Source of the DNA: Pterobdella sp. o SKG-2022
Taxonomy: Eukaryota; Annelida; Clitellata; Hirudinida; Piscicolidae
Assembly: GCA_964035795.1 (NCBI GenBank)
Contig: OZ038323.1
Location: forward strand, 499,456-563,455
DNA length: 64,000 nt
Reading direction: 5' to 3'
Part shown: positions 1 through 14,100 of the stretch, in pieces
Position numbering within the stretch: position 1 is the stretch's first letter
How the letters are laid out: every line of letters begins with the position of its first letter
Notes under the pieces: generated by a model
Seen by the model: only the letters and a program-made list of their open reading frames with translations
Told to the model about the DNA's origin: nothing
Database searches by the model: none
Made by a program: the position numbers and the translations under genes

Positions 1-329
1 TGCCACAAGCATTTTTATTTTCACCTTTCTTTTCAGTTTAATATTGGTATATTTTTTAGTTTCAAATCATCAAAAACTTACAATCAGCTCTGAAAATACC
101 TTTCAAAAGATCCACATTGATAACAGAAGAGCTTAAGATCCATCTACACTGCTTGCCATCAGTTGCCAGCAGCATAACTGTTGTGACTCTGAGCAGAGCA
201 CTTCTCCCCAATAATAATATATCACTCTTGAGGTTTTCTGCTTCGAACCTTTCGGCAAAAAGAGTTTTAAGAGTCATAAAAAATGATGAATTTAGACAGT
301 CTCAAAGGAAAGGAACAAGAATATTTGGA

Positions 330-640
330 AATGAGAGGGGAGGGTAATGAAGGATTGAGAGGGTCATAGGTTAGCACCTTTAAGAGGAAGTGAAAGTTTG
401 GAAAGATATAAAAGTTAAATAATAAAAATGTATAGTGGTTTGAGCAAGTGCTTAAGAAGTCCAATAATATTGAAGACACTAGAAAGTAGGTTATATAAGA
501 GTTGGTGAGATGGGGCAGATAAGATGGTGAGCGTGGTCGTTGGAGACTATGCAAGCAGCAAAGTTGAGAGTGGGAAAGTGATGGTTCAGGAAAGAAAGAG
601 TGGAAGTAATAATTTAAAGAAAGCCATCAACAAAAAACCT
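330..640 (-). mobile_element. 3' fragment of L2/Rex-like LINE
   Basis: This purine-rich stretch (T/C-rich on the minus strand) aligns by eye with the 3' part of the LINE at 29.0-30.9 kb. Shared landmarks are a block around 340-400, one around 535-575 ending in a GCAGCAAA-GTTGAGAG-like word, and an ATTTAAAGAA-AAAGCCA word near 610. No intact reading frame is present. It is read as a 5'-truncated, decayed copy. Bases 1-330 hold nothing recognised. Confidence 0.55.
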
Positions 641-1286
641 TTAAAAAGAATTTCAAGAAAGCACCTAGCTGATCACTGGCAAGTTTAAAAATAACATCAC
701 AGCAGATTATTAGATTAACTTCTCTTTCTGCAGTTTAGTGCACCTGGTTGATAAATGCACAAGAAGTGTTGTGGATTGTTTTTTTTTGATGTTTTTGAGA
801 TTTTCCTCCACAGATGTTGCAGACTGGTGAAGTATCAACTTTTTAATTATTTAAAAGTTTTATGCCTTGCCTATTTCACTTGTGTGCAGAGAGTTCAAAG
901 TTTGCTTTATTGTTTTTTTGTAGTTCTATCTTTTATGTGATTGAAATGAAAGAGCTTGAATGAGTTTTTTGAGTGAGGTACGATTGCTGTAGTATTGCTT
1001 GGGCGCATATTTTTAGAATTAAAGCTCTGCCCGCCATGTCACCTCGAATGCTCAATGCACCCGCTTCCATTGCATGCCATCCAAACAGCAACTGCATGCT
1101 CCAATCACTTTATTAAATTTTTGCTGTTTCAAATCTTTTCTGTGTATTAGATAAATGTTGATTTTACAGATTATCGGCCAATCACTTTGGGAGAAAACAA
1201 AACACAGTCCGAAGGTTGTATATTCGTTAAGTTGTTTGAAATATTTGTGCAATTATTTTGTCACCGCCAAAACCTCATGTTTACAG

Positions 1287-1596
1287 ACCCAAGGAGGGAC
1301 TCGCATTTCATGACTTCTCTCGTCTCCATCGTCATCTTTGCAGTTCTCTTCTACCTTCTCTATCACAACAAAAACAAGGTTTATACAGTTCCATCTAGTC
1401 ACGTCACCTATTATAAATATTTTGTTTAATTGACTGGCCAACACAGATACTGGCATACATAATCGAGGGAAGGAAAAGCCGGCCAATCAGGAGACGCCGT
1501 GGCAACTCCTCTAGCGTGGAGTACTCTGCACTTTCGAACCAGGAGGACTCGGCACAACCAACCGTTGTCAATGATAACAAAAATTTTATATTTTAA
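1287..1596 (+). CDS. TGN38/TGOLN2-like trans-Golgi membrane protein, C-terminal two exons
   Basis: Two exons are visible: 1287-1378 (acceptor TTACAG, donor GTTTAT, ends in phase 0) and 1447-1596 (acceptor ACACAG, stop TAA 1594-1596). They encode about 80 residues: one hydrophobic segment (SLVSIVIFAVLFYLLY), then HNKNKILAYIIEGRKS, an RPIRRRR basic stretch and a short tail. TGN38/TGOLN2 proteins end the same way, with one membrane span, HNKRK, a basic EGKRS segment and a YQRL sorting signal. Here YSAL (Y-x-x-hydrophobic) sits at the matching place and would be the AP-binding retrieval signal. The protein would be type I and cycle between the trans-Golgi network and the plasma membrane. The acidic repeat-like luminal part is unconserved in the family and was not found upstream; the first visible exon needs one base from a preceding exon. 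AATAAA lies at 1905-1910. A related single-span protein such as KCT2 is the main alternative. Confidence 0.75.
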
Positions 1597-2155
1597 TTAA
1601 TTTTTATTTTTGAAGGTGTTTATTATTTTGGTAATATTAATTTGGTATATCGAATAGTTGTTTCATAGGCACTTGTCTTATATGATATTATCACACGCCA
1701 TTTTGTGCTTTGAAATACGTTTAAAATTTAGACACATATCTATCACATCTTAGTTCGTTTACACTCTTACCCTCTTATTGATCATTTGATATTTTGGAAT
1801 ATCATTAAAAAATTATCACGGTGTGTTGTTGGAGTTTGTAACTTTCACCATCTGAAATATATTTAACTATGATATTTTTTTAAAAATTATTGAATGTTTA
1901 CTTTAATAAAATTAAATATTTTCATTGATTTTGACTTAATTGTGTCTTACCATTGGTAGCCCCTTGTAATAAGTGTCGCGCCAAGTCAACTTACGTTGAG
2001 CCTTATAAAGGTTCTTGAAATTTTCGTCGATTTTTAAAAATGCATATTATGCTTTAGTTAGTCATTTTGAAAAGAGTTATGTAAATATAGTTGAAATAAT
2101 GTGTCTTATTTCCAATTTTGCACAATAATTCTTTTGAGTATTATATTGGGAAGCT

Positions 2156-5100
2156 ATGTGGCATGGTGCTCAAATGCTCAGGCACCATAATTATTGGAAC
2201 AGGTTGACGTTTTATTAAGATTTTTTTATAATGCATCAAAAAACATTAAAGCTCTTAAAAAATAAAAGTAAGAATGTGAATTAAGGAGAGAAAAAAAGAT
2301 ATGGATAGTGTTGATGTTTTGTGTCGGAGTGATGCTGTATGCTTCAAGGACTGCCATGCCAGTGTGTGCAGTTTCAGTGGCCTCTGAACTGCAACTTTCC
2401 AAGACTCAAATTGTTTGCTTTGTTTATAACTTCAAAATAATACATTTTATTTGTTCAATCAAAAATTTGAAAAATCAATCATTTTTAAAAGATTTCATGT
2501 TTATTTAAAATTTTATTATTATAGGCAATGGTGCTTTCTTCATTTTTCTGGGGTTACATCACAACACAGGTTTGCAACCAAATGCCTAATAATTTTTTTA
2601 AAGTCTATTTGTTTGAAATAAAATTCAAAAAATAAATAACTACACTACAAATTTATTTTAAACTAAAATAGCTTAAACTTGAAATTTTGAATTTATAAAA
2701 AATGGAAAAAAATTTTTTTATAAAAAGTGAGAAAAAAACTTATTTTCATAGAAAACAAAAAATTTTTATAGCATGATCCATTATTTTTTTTGTCATATGC
2801 CATTGCTTCCAACTCACTTTAGCTGTGAGCCAGCTTTCAGGCCTCTTTTCCCCTTTTTTCTTTTTTAAGATTAAAGGTTTATTCAAGGATGATAGATTGA
2901 GTTTCAATTTGAGTCTGAACTGAACTTGATCATCTCGGAGCACCCATGGCACATTTCATAGTGTTCACAAGAGTGCTGCCCAATATCTAACCAAGCTCAA
3001 ATTTTATTTTTAATTTTCACAATCAACGGGGTTTTTCTTGAGCAATTCAATATGTTTCACTTTTCAAACATAAATGAGGGTACCTCAGGATCTAAGATTG
3101 TTCAGCTTTTTCAAACTCCAAAAAATTTAAGGTTTATCTTAACATATTCAAAACTTTTTAGAATGCGTTGAGGCCTAAATATATACTTAAACAATTATAT
3201 ATCCAAACGAAAATATGTCGGTTATATTCCAAAAAAGATGCATCAAAATGTTCTCTTTATGACTCGCATTTCACTTCGCCAACGTCTCATCTTAATGAAA
3301 AATAACCCAAGTTTGGACTCTACCCAAACTTTCACCAATTTTTACTGTTCAAAAAATTTTAGTATATTTTTATTTATTAAAATATTTCATTTAAAAAATT
3401 TTTAATACTTTTATTTGAATTTAAGTGAAAAATCAAGAGGTTTTATTTATATATTCTAGTGAAACGGTTAGACGATGCAAACTCAGGATGCACTTCAAAC
3501 CTAGGGCCTATAAGAGGAAGTTCACGCTACAGTCAGCTGAAGTCAAAGCTGACTTTCAGACTGGCTTATAGGTCAAGCTTGGAAACAACAGCTTCCTACG
3601 AGATTTCATTTCCGAAACACTGGTAAAAACTGAAAACTACCATTCTGCAGACGTCTGAAAAAATCTTTTGGTTTGGCATTAAAAGAAGTAAACTGGTTTT
3701 GACAAAAATAGCGAAGAGATCCGGGAATTGTTAGGAAAAAAAAGATCAATCTACCCGTCTTGTCTTGTGTAAAAAACTGCTTTTTGTCAAATCCGGCATA
3801 ACCTCCAGCTCGTGCCCTAAGTTATGCAAAACGAATAGTGGGCCAACCTCGCAGTAAGAACTCAGCATTGTGCTGATGCTGGTGACTTCAGGTGTTTTTA
3901 TGAAGCCGTCAAGGCAGTATATGATCCCCCACATCAGACCCAGAGTTCTTTGCGCAGTGCAGATGGACAGGCATTCCTCAAAGACAAGACACTCACTTTG
4001 TACCGTTGATCTGAACATTTTCAGGCCTCCTTCAAAACTGATTGAGTTTTTCATGACTCTGAACTACTCTGCATACCTCAGCTGCCAGTCAAAGTAAAAA
4101 TGAACAAACCGCTCACAATGCGAGAACTTACCAAAACCATAGAGCGGGTGAAGGGTGACAAGGCAGCAGGGGTTGATGAAATTCCATCTAAGCTTTGCAA
4201 AAGTGGAGGTCCAGCGTTACACAGCAAGCTGCATTAATTTCTTCTGTTGTTGGGTACAGGCCAAATAACCAAAAGTCCATCGGCCCATATAGCTCAGAGG
4301 TAAGGCATTAGATTAATTATCTAAAACTATTTGGTTCGATTTCGCGTGGGCCGACAATTAGCACCTGTTCCACAGAGTGTTTTCGCTACATTAACTTTTT
4401 AGCAAGCGCTTTGATCTATGAGTAAAAGCGCTTTATAAATACCCCATTACATTAAATTACATTACATTATCTCTGTAATGCAGTAATTATCACCTTATGC
4501 AAGAATAAGGGGAGCAAGTCTAACTGCTCAAACTGCCGAGTGATCACTCTACTCTCCATTGCAGGCAAAATCTTTGCACGTGTGCTTTTGAATAAGCTAG
4601 TATCTATCCTCACAGAAGACCACTTCCCAGAAACTCAGTGTGGCTTCTGAGCCAACTGGGGTACCACATATATGGTTTTTTTTTCTCCGGCAGCTCCAAA
4701 AAAAGTATCGCACTGTATGTAACTTTTGTCGACTTGACCAAGGCGTTTGACACCGTGAGCAGAAAAGGCCTTGGGCTAATCATGAAGCTCTTCGGTTGTT
4801 GCCCAAAGTTCCACAATATAATCATGCATGAAGACCAGCACGGCCAAATTAGGTTGCACATCGATTTTTCTAAACACTTCTTCTTTGTTGACGGTGTGAA
4901 ACAGAGTTGTGTCTTGGCTCCAACTCTGCTCAGCATCCTCTTCAGCATGATGCTCAAGCAGGCCATGGAAGACCTTGACGATGAAGATGCTGTATACATT
5001 CTCTATCGCCTCGACGGCAGTCTATTCAACCTTAGGAGGTTGCAGGCCCATACAAAGACTCGTGAGCAGCTGGTTTGACACCTTATATTTGCCGACGACG

Positions 5101-8100
5101 CTGCCCTCATTGCACATACCGAAAGAGCCTTACACCAGCTGACACAAACATGGCACTCTTCTTTCACGGACGACAGAAGCCAACTCATAACCTCACTCAT
5201 CCTCAATTCAAATCACATCATTCTCAACCAAAACACTCCCACCCGACTACCATTCAACCAAAATCAACAACCCACCTCCCCGAACATCACCACAGCTGAC
5301 CTCACTTGGCAAACACTTAAAGCCTTGAACTCCGACCATTTTCCCATCCTCATCACATTCAAAAACAAATACAAAATACCCACAACTAAACCCCTCAGAA
5401 CTCTCACTAACTACAAGAAAGCCAACTGGCCCCAATTCACCAAACACATAGAACACACCCTCAAAAACACCCCTCTCCACGAAGACCCCCACACAGCTAA
5501 CCTCCTCATCACAAACGAATAAACATCCCCAAAGGAATAATAAAACCCACCCACACCCCACTCCCCGAAAGCATCACTACACTCATATCGAAACGAAACC
5601 ACATCAGAGCCCTCAATAACAAAGATCTCTCACTTCCCACGCTCAACCAACACATCATCCACCTCATTCAACAACACAAAAAACAAAAATGGGAAGAGCA
5701 CTTGAAAGCCGACTGGGACCACAAAAAAAAATCTCACATTCTATGGTCCACAGTAAAGGCCCTCAACCCCAAAAAACCTACAGCTTCCACCAATACAACC
5801 ATCACTCACAACAACAAAGCAGCCCACACACACACACACAAAAAGCCAACACACTAAATAAATATTTTAAATCAACCACAAAACACTCCTCCAACTCCAC
5901 TCACAGAATAACAAACAAACTCACCAAATCACTCACGTCTACCCCAATAACACCGAATCAGATACCATCCTCGCTATAAAACAATCTAAAAATAACAACT
6001 CTTTAGGACCAGGCAATATCAACATCAAACATCTCAAACACCTAGGACCAATAGCCATCAAACACTTAACCAACCTCTACAACATCACAATCAACACAAA
6101 CACTATACCCCAAATATGGAAAACCTCCAAAATCATCCCCATCGCTAAACCCAGCAAAAACCCTTCTCCCCCCTCTTTATACAGACCAATAGCCCTACTC
6201 TCTCCCATAGCAAAAACTCTAGAAAAAATCATCCTCCCACACATCACCACTAATATAATCCTCCCAACACACCAACACGGCTTCAGAGCAGCACACTCCA
6301 CCACCACAGCCCTACATCAAATCAATAACACCATACTCACTGGTTTCAATAAAAAAAACCCCCGATAGAACAATCCTCACCGCCCTCGACATGACCAAAG
6401 CATTCGACACGGTCAACATCCACCAACTCATCCACAAAATACACAATACCCACATTTCTACAACAATAATCAAATTCCTGGCCAACTACCTAAAAGGCCG
6501 CCGACAATATCTCATACAACAATCAAATCTCAAAACACACAAACATCAAAGCAGGTGTTCCCCAAGGGGACGTCCTATCACCCACTCTCTTCAACATATA
6601 CCTCTCAGACATACCACTCCCCAAAATCAGTTCACTCAACCTCATCACCTATGCAGACGACATCACCATAACATCAACACAGCTACCCAGAACTTCCTAC
6701 CATACCTCAATGAAATACCCACATGTGCTCACAATAACAACCTACAAATCAACCCTACCAAAACCACATCAACTCTCATGACCCCAGACCCATCAGAATA
6801 TAACAGACCTCTGAACATCCACATCAACAACATTCCCATCTCCACTACCTCCAACCCTACCATCCTTGGCTTAACTTTTGACCCCAAACTTAAATTCTCC
6901 ACCCACACAGACAACACCATCACTTAAGCAAAAAAAAACACTCAATCTCTTAAAACTCCTCACATCAACACACTAGGAAAAAAGCAAAGAAACACTCATC
7001 ACCACATACAAAACATTACTCCTTCCCATCATCGAATACGCCAACACCATCTGGTCACCCATCGTCTCATCCACCTTCCTCAACAAACTCCAAAAAATCC
7101 AAAACGCAGCCCTGAGAACAATCACTGGCTGCACCCTAGACACCAACACCCAACACCTCCACTCAGAAACCAAATCCTCCCACTCCAAAACCATTCAACA
7201 ACATCAACTACACCCTAAACATACCCTCCTCCCAGAACACCTCTCACACACAAATTAGAAACAACATGAAAACAATACACACAAAAATAGTACATGACTA
7301 CATATCATCCTCTCAACAAAATCCTCAGCAAGCAACTCCCACCCATTCATGAATCAGAAACCACCCTAGACCACCACACTCGCCGCACTCTCGCCCAACT
7401 CGGATCAAATAAATCACCTTTCATCTTTTCACACCTTAACAAAATCTCACCTTCACCTCATCCCTCACCTTCATGCCTACTCTGCCAAACACACATTCAC
7501 GACACCCCTCACCTCTTCACCTCCCCCAAAATAAATACCACACTGGGTCCCGAGAGTCTGTGGACCGACCCCGCGAGAACGGCTGAGCTTCTCGACCACT
7601 GGACGGTCTTGATGGGATGGAGACATGAGGAGCTCCCAACAAGACTAGGGTGCTCGGGGTTAAAAAAAAACCAGCTGACATACTGCAGAAACTCTTTGGT
7701 CTCGAGGTCAGTCTGAGAAGGATGGAAGTCTTGCACCTCAAGAAAAGTATTGCCTTCCTCACATCACTATTGGCGAGACCGTGTTGAAGACCGTTCACCT
7801 TGGGCTGTACAAGCACATCAGATGCCAAGATCGACAAAGATGTAGACAACAGACTGGCCAAGTGAAATAACGCTTTTTGTGCAAACTTTACAAGAGAGTC
7901 TAGAAAAACAAGCATCTGAAAAAAGGCACCAAGGTTAGCGGGTACAAAGTCCTTATACTAACCGTTATAATACGGCTCTGAAGCATGGGTAACGTATCCT
8001 CACAACCCGCGACTTTTGGAGCGTTTCCATCAGCTTTGTTTCCGCATTATCCTCAACCTTCACTGGACCAAATACGTCACAAATGTTGAGGTTTTTGAAC

Positions 8101-11100
8101 AGGCGGAGATCACCAGTATTGAGGCCATGCTGTTGAAATCACAGCTACGCTGAGCAAGACATGTCTCCAGAACGGACGATTATTGCCTAGCCAAGATGGT
8201 CTTGTATGGCGAGCTTTCCACCTTCCACCGTGACAGAAGCGTTATAAAGAATCCCCGAGGAAGTCTCTCAGTACTTGCCATATTGACCATAACCAGTGGT
8301 CTACTCTGACTGCCGACCACGGCACTTGGCACCACATCATTCACCAGACTGCCTCCTTTTTTGAAGATCCTCGTAAAGTCAATCTGAAGGAAAAACGCCG
8401 CAGAAGGAAAAATTGTGAAACTTCACTTGTCGTACTTGACATGACCTTTGGTTGCAGTCGCTGTGGTCGTGCCTGCCTATCTCGCATTGGCTTAGTCAGC
8501 CAGGAGCGCACTTGCAGTAGACATGGGAACCCCTCTTCATAAAATCTTCGTTCGCGAAGTCGAGCCAAGAGAGTCAAACGACTGGTTAAAGTCTGTTTTT
8601 TGATATTTTGAAATCACCTGAAAAATTGTAGAAATCCGAGGTACAAAATTTTCCAGTTCTTAATCGCAATTTTCGATGGCCGGCTTTATTTCTTTTTTGT
8701 TGCAAAGCTTCTCAAAGGGTACTGCTGTAACCTGGATATCGAACATGACCAGTAACTGGTTAACAGCAGTCGGCTTTGATTATTGATTCTGATGCAGTAA
8801 TTTTTAATTATAATCCATTTCTATTAACTGCCAACCTGAGCTGACGTCTATTGCGAAACTATCGGAATTCAAGATCCGCCGTTCCCATACTTGGACAGTT
8901 TTCCTTGTCATCATCCACTATCATCATCGGCCAAATGACAACGATACCAAAATAAGTGTCGATGCCTGCTACCTGGGTCTCCTGTTACGCAGGTTATGAC
9001 ACGAAGGTAGCCTTTAAATACAGGCGCTTGTTAAAAAGCATTTTAAGGTTGGCGTCCAAAAGCTGGGAACGAGGAATAACTCGCACAGCAGAAGTTTGTG
9101 GCAGTAAGGGCATTCAGTGAGCACAAGTCTCAATTTCATTAATGAAGTGAACTTGAACCAGTGGTAATTTGGCAATGGTTTGAGAGTATTCTGCTGTAGC
9201 ACTTGTTCCACCGTGTGTTTTTGCGTGAGACCTTATAAAGTAGTAACATAGAGACGATGGGCGATGAAAAAAATGTAAAGCCACTCAAGTTTTTAAAAAA
9301 TTTAAAAATATGTAATTTCTCTAATGCCGTTTTAAAGGGAACATGAAATTAAGTTGTCGTGATGATAAGGGTAATAATCATCGAACACAACTCACTACAC
9401 CACCATCATCAGCCTGGTGAAAAAACCCACTTTCTCGTGGTGCCGGGTGTGCACTCCAACAAGAGTGTCGAAGAGGTTCTAAACCACGTCAGCTTCCAAC
9501 CACAAAGCATTTCGAGAATCCATCCATCATTTTTCACTGCTCGCCAAAAGTCACAAATAACTCGAAGCTACAAGTTTCTTTCGGTACTCGCTCCAAAGAT
9601 TGTCGGAAGAGTCTTTGGAAGTTGGCGCTCTAGAACAACAAAAATCATCATCATCATAGTTTTTTGCCATAGGCAAGTTCCTCAAATCAGGTGTCCATCT
9701 TTTTCTGTTTTCAGCCTTTCTCTTCATCACTTTAAAACTATTCAATCATTTCATCTTGCGTTTTTGTTCTGATTCTTCATCCAATATCCTCTAGTTTTTT
9801 CCAATCAATACAATCAAATGTTTTCTCATAATCTACGAAGCACATATAGATCTTTATTGAATTCTATTCTGCACTCCACTAGGCACCTTATCACTCATAT
9901 AGCTTCTCTTATGCCTTTTTCTTCATGGATTCCTGGGAATTCTTCAGCCTTAGTTACCAGTCTCTTTATTATTTTCAACACCATTTTTGCATGGAACTGA
10001 TGGTTCGAAAATTTTTACATCTAGCAGCACTCTTTTATACCATTTCCACTGATAATCTTCTTCTGAAATCTGATGGCCACGAGTATGCGCTGAAGTTGGT
10101 ATATGAATTACTACTGAATTTAGGTCTACTCGATGTGCTCTCAACCTCATTATCTATCACTTGCAAAATTCACTTCTTTCAAGGCTTTTGCAGCCTCCCT
10201 GATATTCTTCATCTCCTTGATATAAAATTCTTACTACACTCTTTTTAATACCATCTTTTTCTTTTTGTCTTCCCCATCAAGCTCACGTTATGCTTTCTTA
10301 TCTCATTTTTTACACTTTAGTGATTCCGACTTGTTGCTATTCTCAGCTCTCCTTTATGAGGGTTTTGCAAAGAAACGGTTTCCACCTGACATTAAAAAAA
10401 TTACACGTTTTTGATGTGGTTTCTTGTTTTTCTCTATTTTTTTGCATTCCTGTAGCTGGAATTGCTTAGTTTTTTCCAGTTAAAAATGAAATTTCTTTTG
10501 ACGCACTTTTCTAGAGGGTATCTCTTTATTATTAGATAATCTTAGTGAGAACTCTCTAGAATAATTCATTGTAGTTTTAAAATATACTAATTTAACCTAT
10601 ATATATTTTCCTATTCCAAAATGTATTATCCAACTATTTGAGGGCTAGTTACTGAATTTGCTAGCTTTAATAATCTGGCAAAAATTGATTTGATGAAGTT
10701 TAAAGTTGTTTTATAAATGTAAGATGCAAGAAAACAAGCCGCACTTCCATCACAGCACAGAATTAATTGTTCCGAGTTCTAACAACAACTGCGGATGCTA
10801 AGTGACCAATTACTAAATAAAGAGATTTTTGAACACTATTAGTTCTTATTGGAAATATGAAGCTTTTCGTTATCAATGTAACATTTGAAAATGTTGATAA
10901 CTCTTGCTGCACAGATAATTGGAGGTCACATGGCCGACAAATACGGAGGAGAGTACACAATCATGACGTCGATGGGGGCCTGGTCTCTTCTCACCTTTCT
11001 CACCCCTTTCCTCATTCGCTGGGTGCAGCCCTCTCATGCCCTCTATTGCGCCCTTGTCATGCGCTTTCTCACTGGGTGTTTCCAAGGTTGTAAGAAGGTG

Positions 11101-14100
11101 GTGTGTGGTATTTTTTGGGGTGATTGAGTGATGTGGGGAAAAGGATTTATTGGGAGGATTGAGGGGTATGGTGGTTATTTGAAGAGGAGAGGGATTGAGG
11201 AGTGTGTGGTGGTTCAATTCCTTCGCATAGGTTGTTTTTTCACTAAGGTTAAGGCATTAAATTATTTCGAAATTAGTTACCACTCAATGGAGATCACCGT
11301 ATCATATCGAAAAGCTCAGTGTTTTCGAGTTATAAAAGTGTTTGATATAATTTACAAAAATAATTATTTCCATGTATTCAATTAATTCCATTAATAATGT
11401 TTAGGTTTGATTTTAAGCTTAATAGTAAGCCCAACTACCATAAATAAAGCTTACTCTAGCACCAACTTGTACCCTACATTTGAAATATGGGGTTCTAACA
11501 AAAACATCATTTTCCATCTAGTTAAAGTAAAACCTATCAATTTCTTCCAAACTTTACACTAAAAAAAGCTGATCAAAATTCAGAGAATTAATTGGATGAA
11601 CAAAATGTATCATTTCAAATGAATTTGAACGAATTATCAACTGAAAAACTTTTTGATAAGCTCTAGTTTTCACCTCAAGGCTCATTTATAAAGTTGTTTT
11701 GTTGTCCTGTGTAGCTTATTTTGCAGTCATCATTTCATATCCAATTTGTGAGCACTTCAAGGGCATGAAACCGCTGACGAGATAGGATGAAATAAAGTTA
11801 GTTCTCGGTATGGCGTCATGAAGTACTCATAGCTGGTGGGGGGTTCCACACGTGGTGTTTCATCCATCTGCTCAAGCTAAATTTATAAAGAAAATTATTC
11901 ATCAGCAAAAAAAGCATTCGCTGGCCAAAACTGACAGTTTAGGATGGCATGTTGGTTTCTTTGACGGAGGAACGTTGGTTGGTGTTGGTGTTGGTGCTTC
12001 ACACCCGCTTTTATAGTTAATACAATCTACTAACATTACATTTTATTAACATAAAGTAATTTTAAATAATGGTCGATCACTGACACAGGCTTCTTCTTCC
12101 CCTCCCTCTCAAGCATCTTCTCTCACCGGGTGCCTCAGTCCGAGAGGGCCTTCAGCTACAGCTTTGCCGTCTCTGGATCTCATATCGGGTTCATTTGATG
12201 CAAAATTTCCAATCAACGTTTTAAAACATTTTTTCTTGCATGGGGTCCATCTTGTGAGGCTAGTTGTGTCTAACAACTTTCCATCACCCATCCATCTTTT
12301 TCTTGCTATGCAATTAACTGTGGTTGTAAGGCGTGGGTTAATTGGTCTGCGCTGAATCAACGAAGTTGATATCGTGATTAAAAAGGACAAGCATTTTAAT
12401 CAGGACTAAATTTATCTAAGACTGCTAGTTCAGTCTTACATACCACTAAAATTATTTGAAATCAAGATACGCCGTTCCCATTCTTGAACAGTTCTTTGCC
12501 GTTGTCAGCCAGGACCATTGGACAAATTATATCAAAACGATAACATCAGTCGGGCGATATCTGCTACCAAAATCTGCTCTTATCCAAGTTATAAAAGAAA
12601 AGCACGTTTAAGCTACAGTCAGTTAACGTCAATTTCCATACTTCTTCATCGCTTGGGCTTATTCAGCTGCTTCATCACATGCAATTAGATTGCACGTTCC
12701 TTCCCTACGATGATGTTTTAACAATAATTTTATTGTTTTGAATATCATTTTTATGCTGGCCAAGCATATTCCTCTGAATTGAGTGTCGCCATCACTAAAC
12801 CGCAGCACAGTCCTGAGTGGAGTGGTAGGCTCTCTACTGAACACCAGTGCTGGCTGGAACTACACTTTTATCATCATAGGTAAAAATTAATACTTCGGAA
12901 TTGCGCATTTGAGACTTGAAGAATGGCACCCAAACTGCAGGTTCCCTCAGCTTTGTCCTCTTTCTTATCTTCTGCAGTTTCAACCAGGCCACTTCCTCCT
13001 ACACCAGAGATTCATCATCAATTTTGAAAGAGCAGGAGGAAGTAAAGCATTATTACACTGATGGAGAGGTAGATGTACTGAAGCACACAGACATACAAAA
13101 AACGAAGGTAGTGGTGAGTGATGGGGAGAAGGAGTGGAGGGATGAATGGCCGAGACAGCAAGGCGGTCTAGAGTGGTGTGTCCTTTTCTACAAAGTGCCA
13201 TTCTGGTAAGTCAACAATGCATTGAACATTTTTAAATGGGATATAAGAAATGAACATTTAAAAAGATGTTAAGACACCGCAGGGCCTTGCTGGTGGCAAG
13301 CTTCTGTTCAGGATGGCAGTTCTACATCATCCTCTCATGGCTGTCCACTTACTTCTCTGAGACCTTCCCTCACTCCAATGTGCGTTTTTTGGTTATGGAT
13401 GGTGTTGCATGCAAATATATTTTTTGTCACCGTATGTGGTATCAACATATTTCAAAAATATTAAAGATTTTCAAAAAATAATATATAAATCTGTCTTGAA
13501 ATGTTTCAAAAAACAAAGCAACTAACAAACTAAAAAACCCAGAAACAATTAAATTTAAAAACAAAGTCAATAAAATCAGAAACATGTGAGAGATGAATTT
13601 TTCAATTGATGGTAAAATTCTAACAAGGATTATGTTTGAAATTATTTTTCTTATTATTGTGAGTAGCATTATGGGTCTAGTATTTTTTTCACTAAGTTGA
13701 GGATCTAAACACGCCTTACATTTGAAGTTTAGGGCAGAAGCCTATTTTCTTTTCAGGCCACTACAGCGTTTGTGAACCCAGTGGTTACATAGAGTGCAAA
13801 GTATAGAGCTGGCGCTAACACCTTTAAAACACACTCCACAAGATTGTTTTCCAGACTGGAAACTTGGACCATGATTCAGAGCACTGACCATAACCTTCGT
13901 TTTTTTCATGTTCACTCTAAGACCCTTGCTTTAAATACTGTTTTCCAAGAACAGTAACTGTCCTCTAACTCTTTCAGGCTTAAAGCGATAATCACAAAGT
14001 CATCAGCATACAGCAATTCCCACACGGACCTATTTCTGCATTCACTGGATAGCGCTTCTAGAACAATGATGAAGAGTAAAGGACTCGGTACAGAACCTTG

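Larger units (their letters stand above)
3776..8550 (+). mobile_element. APE-type non-LTR retrotransposon with C-terminal zinc finger, decayed and interrupted
   Basis: The pieces 3776-4281, 4470-5134 and 7681-8550 belong to one element. Readable motifs in order: a pre-RT segment around 3890-4200 (KAAGVDEIPSKLCKSGG); ITLLSIAGKIFARVLLNKL near 4550; VTFVDLTKAFDTVSRKGL near 4720; GVKQSCVLAPTLLSILFS near 4900; FADDAALIAH near 5090. After the interruption come a thumb region (YGSEAWVTYPHN near 7970; LERFHQLCFRIILNLHW near 8020; ITSIEAMLLKSQLR near 8110) and a C2H2-like end (CSRCGRACLSRIGLVS near 8455-8500). Stops and frameshifts throughout show it is dead. It is interrupted by a SINE (4282-4470) and by a second LINE (5145-7670). 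A related 3' end is at 14640-15590. No endonuclease domain is visible, so it is probably 5' truncated. The clade is not certain. Confidence 0.8.
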
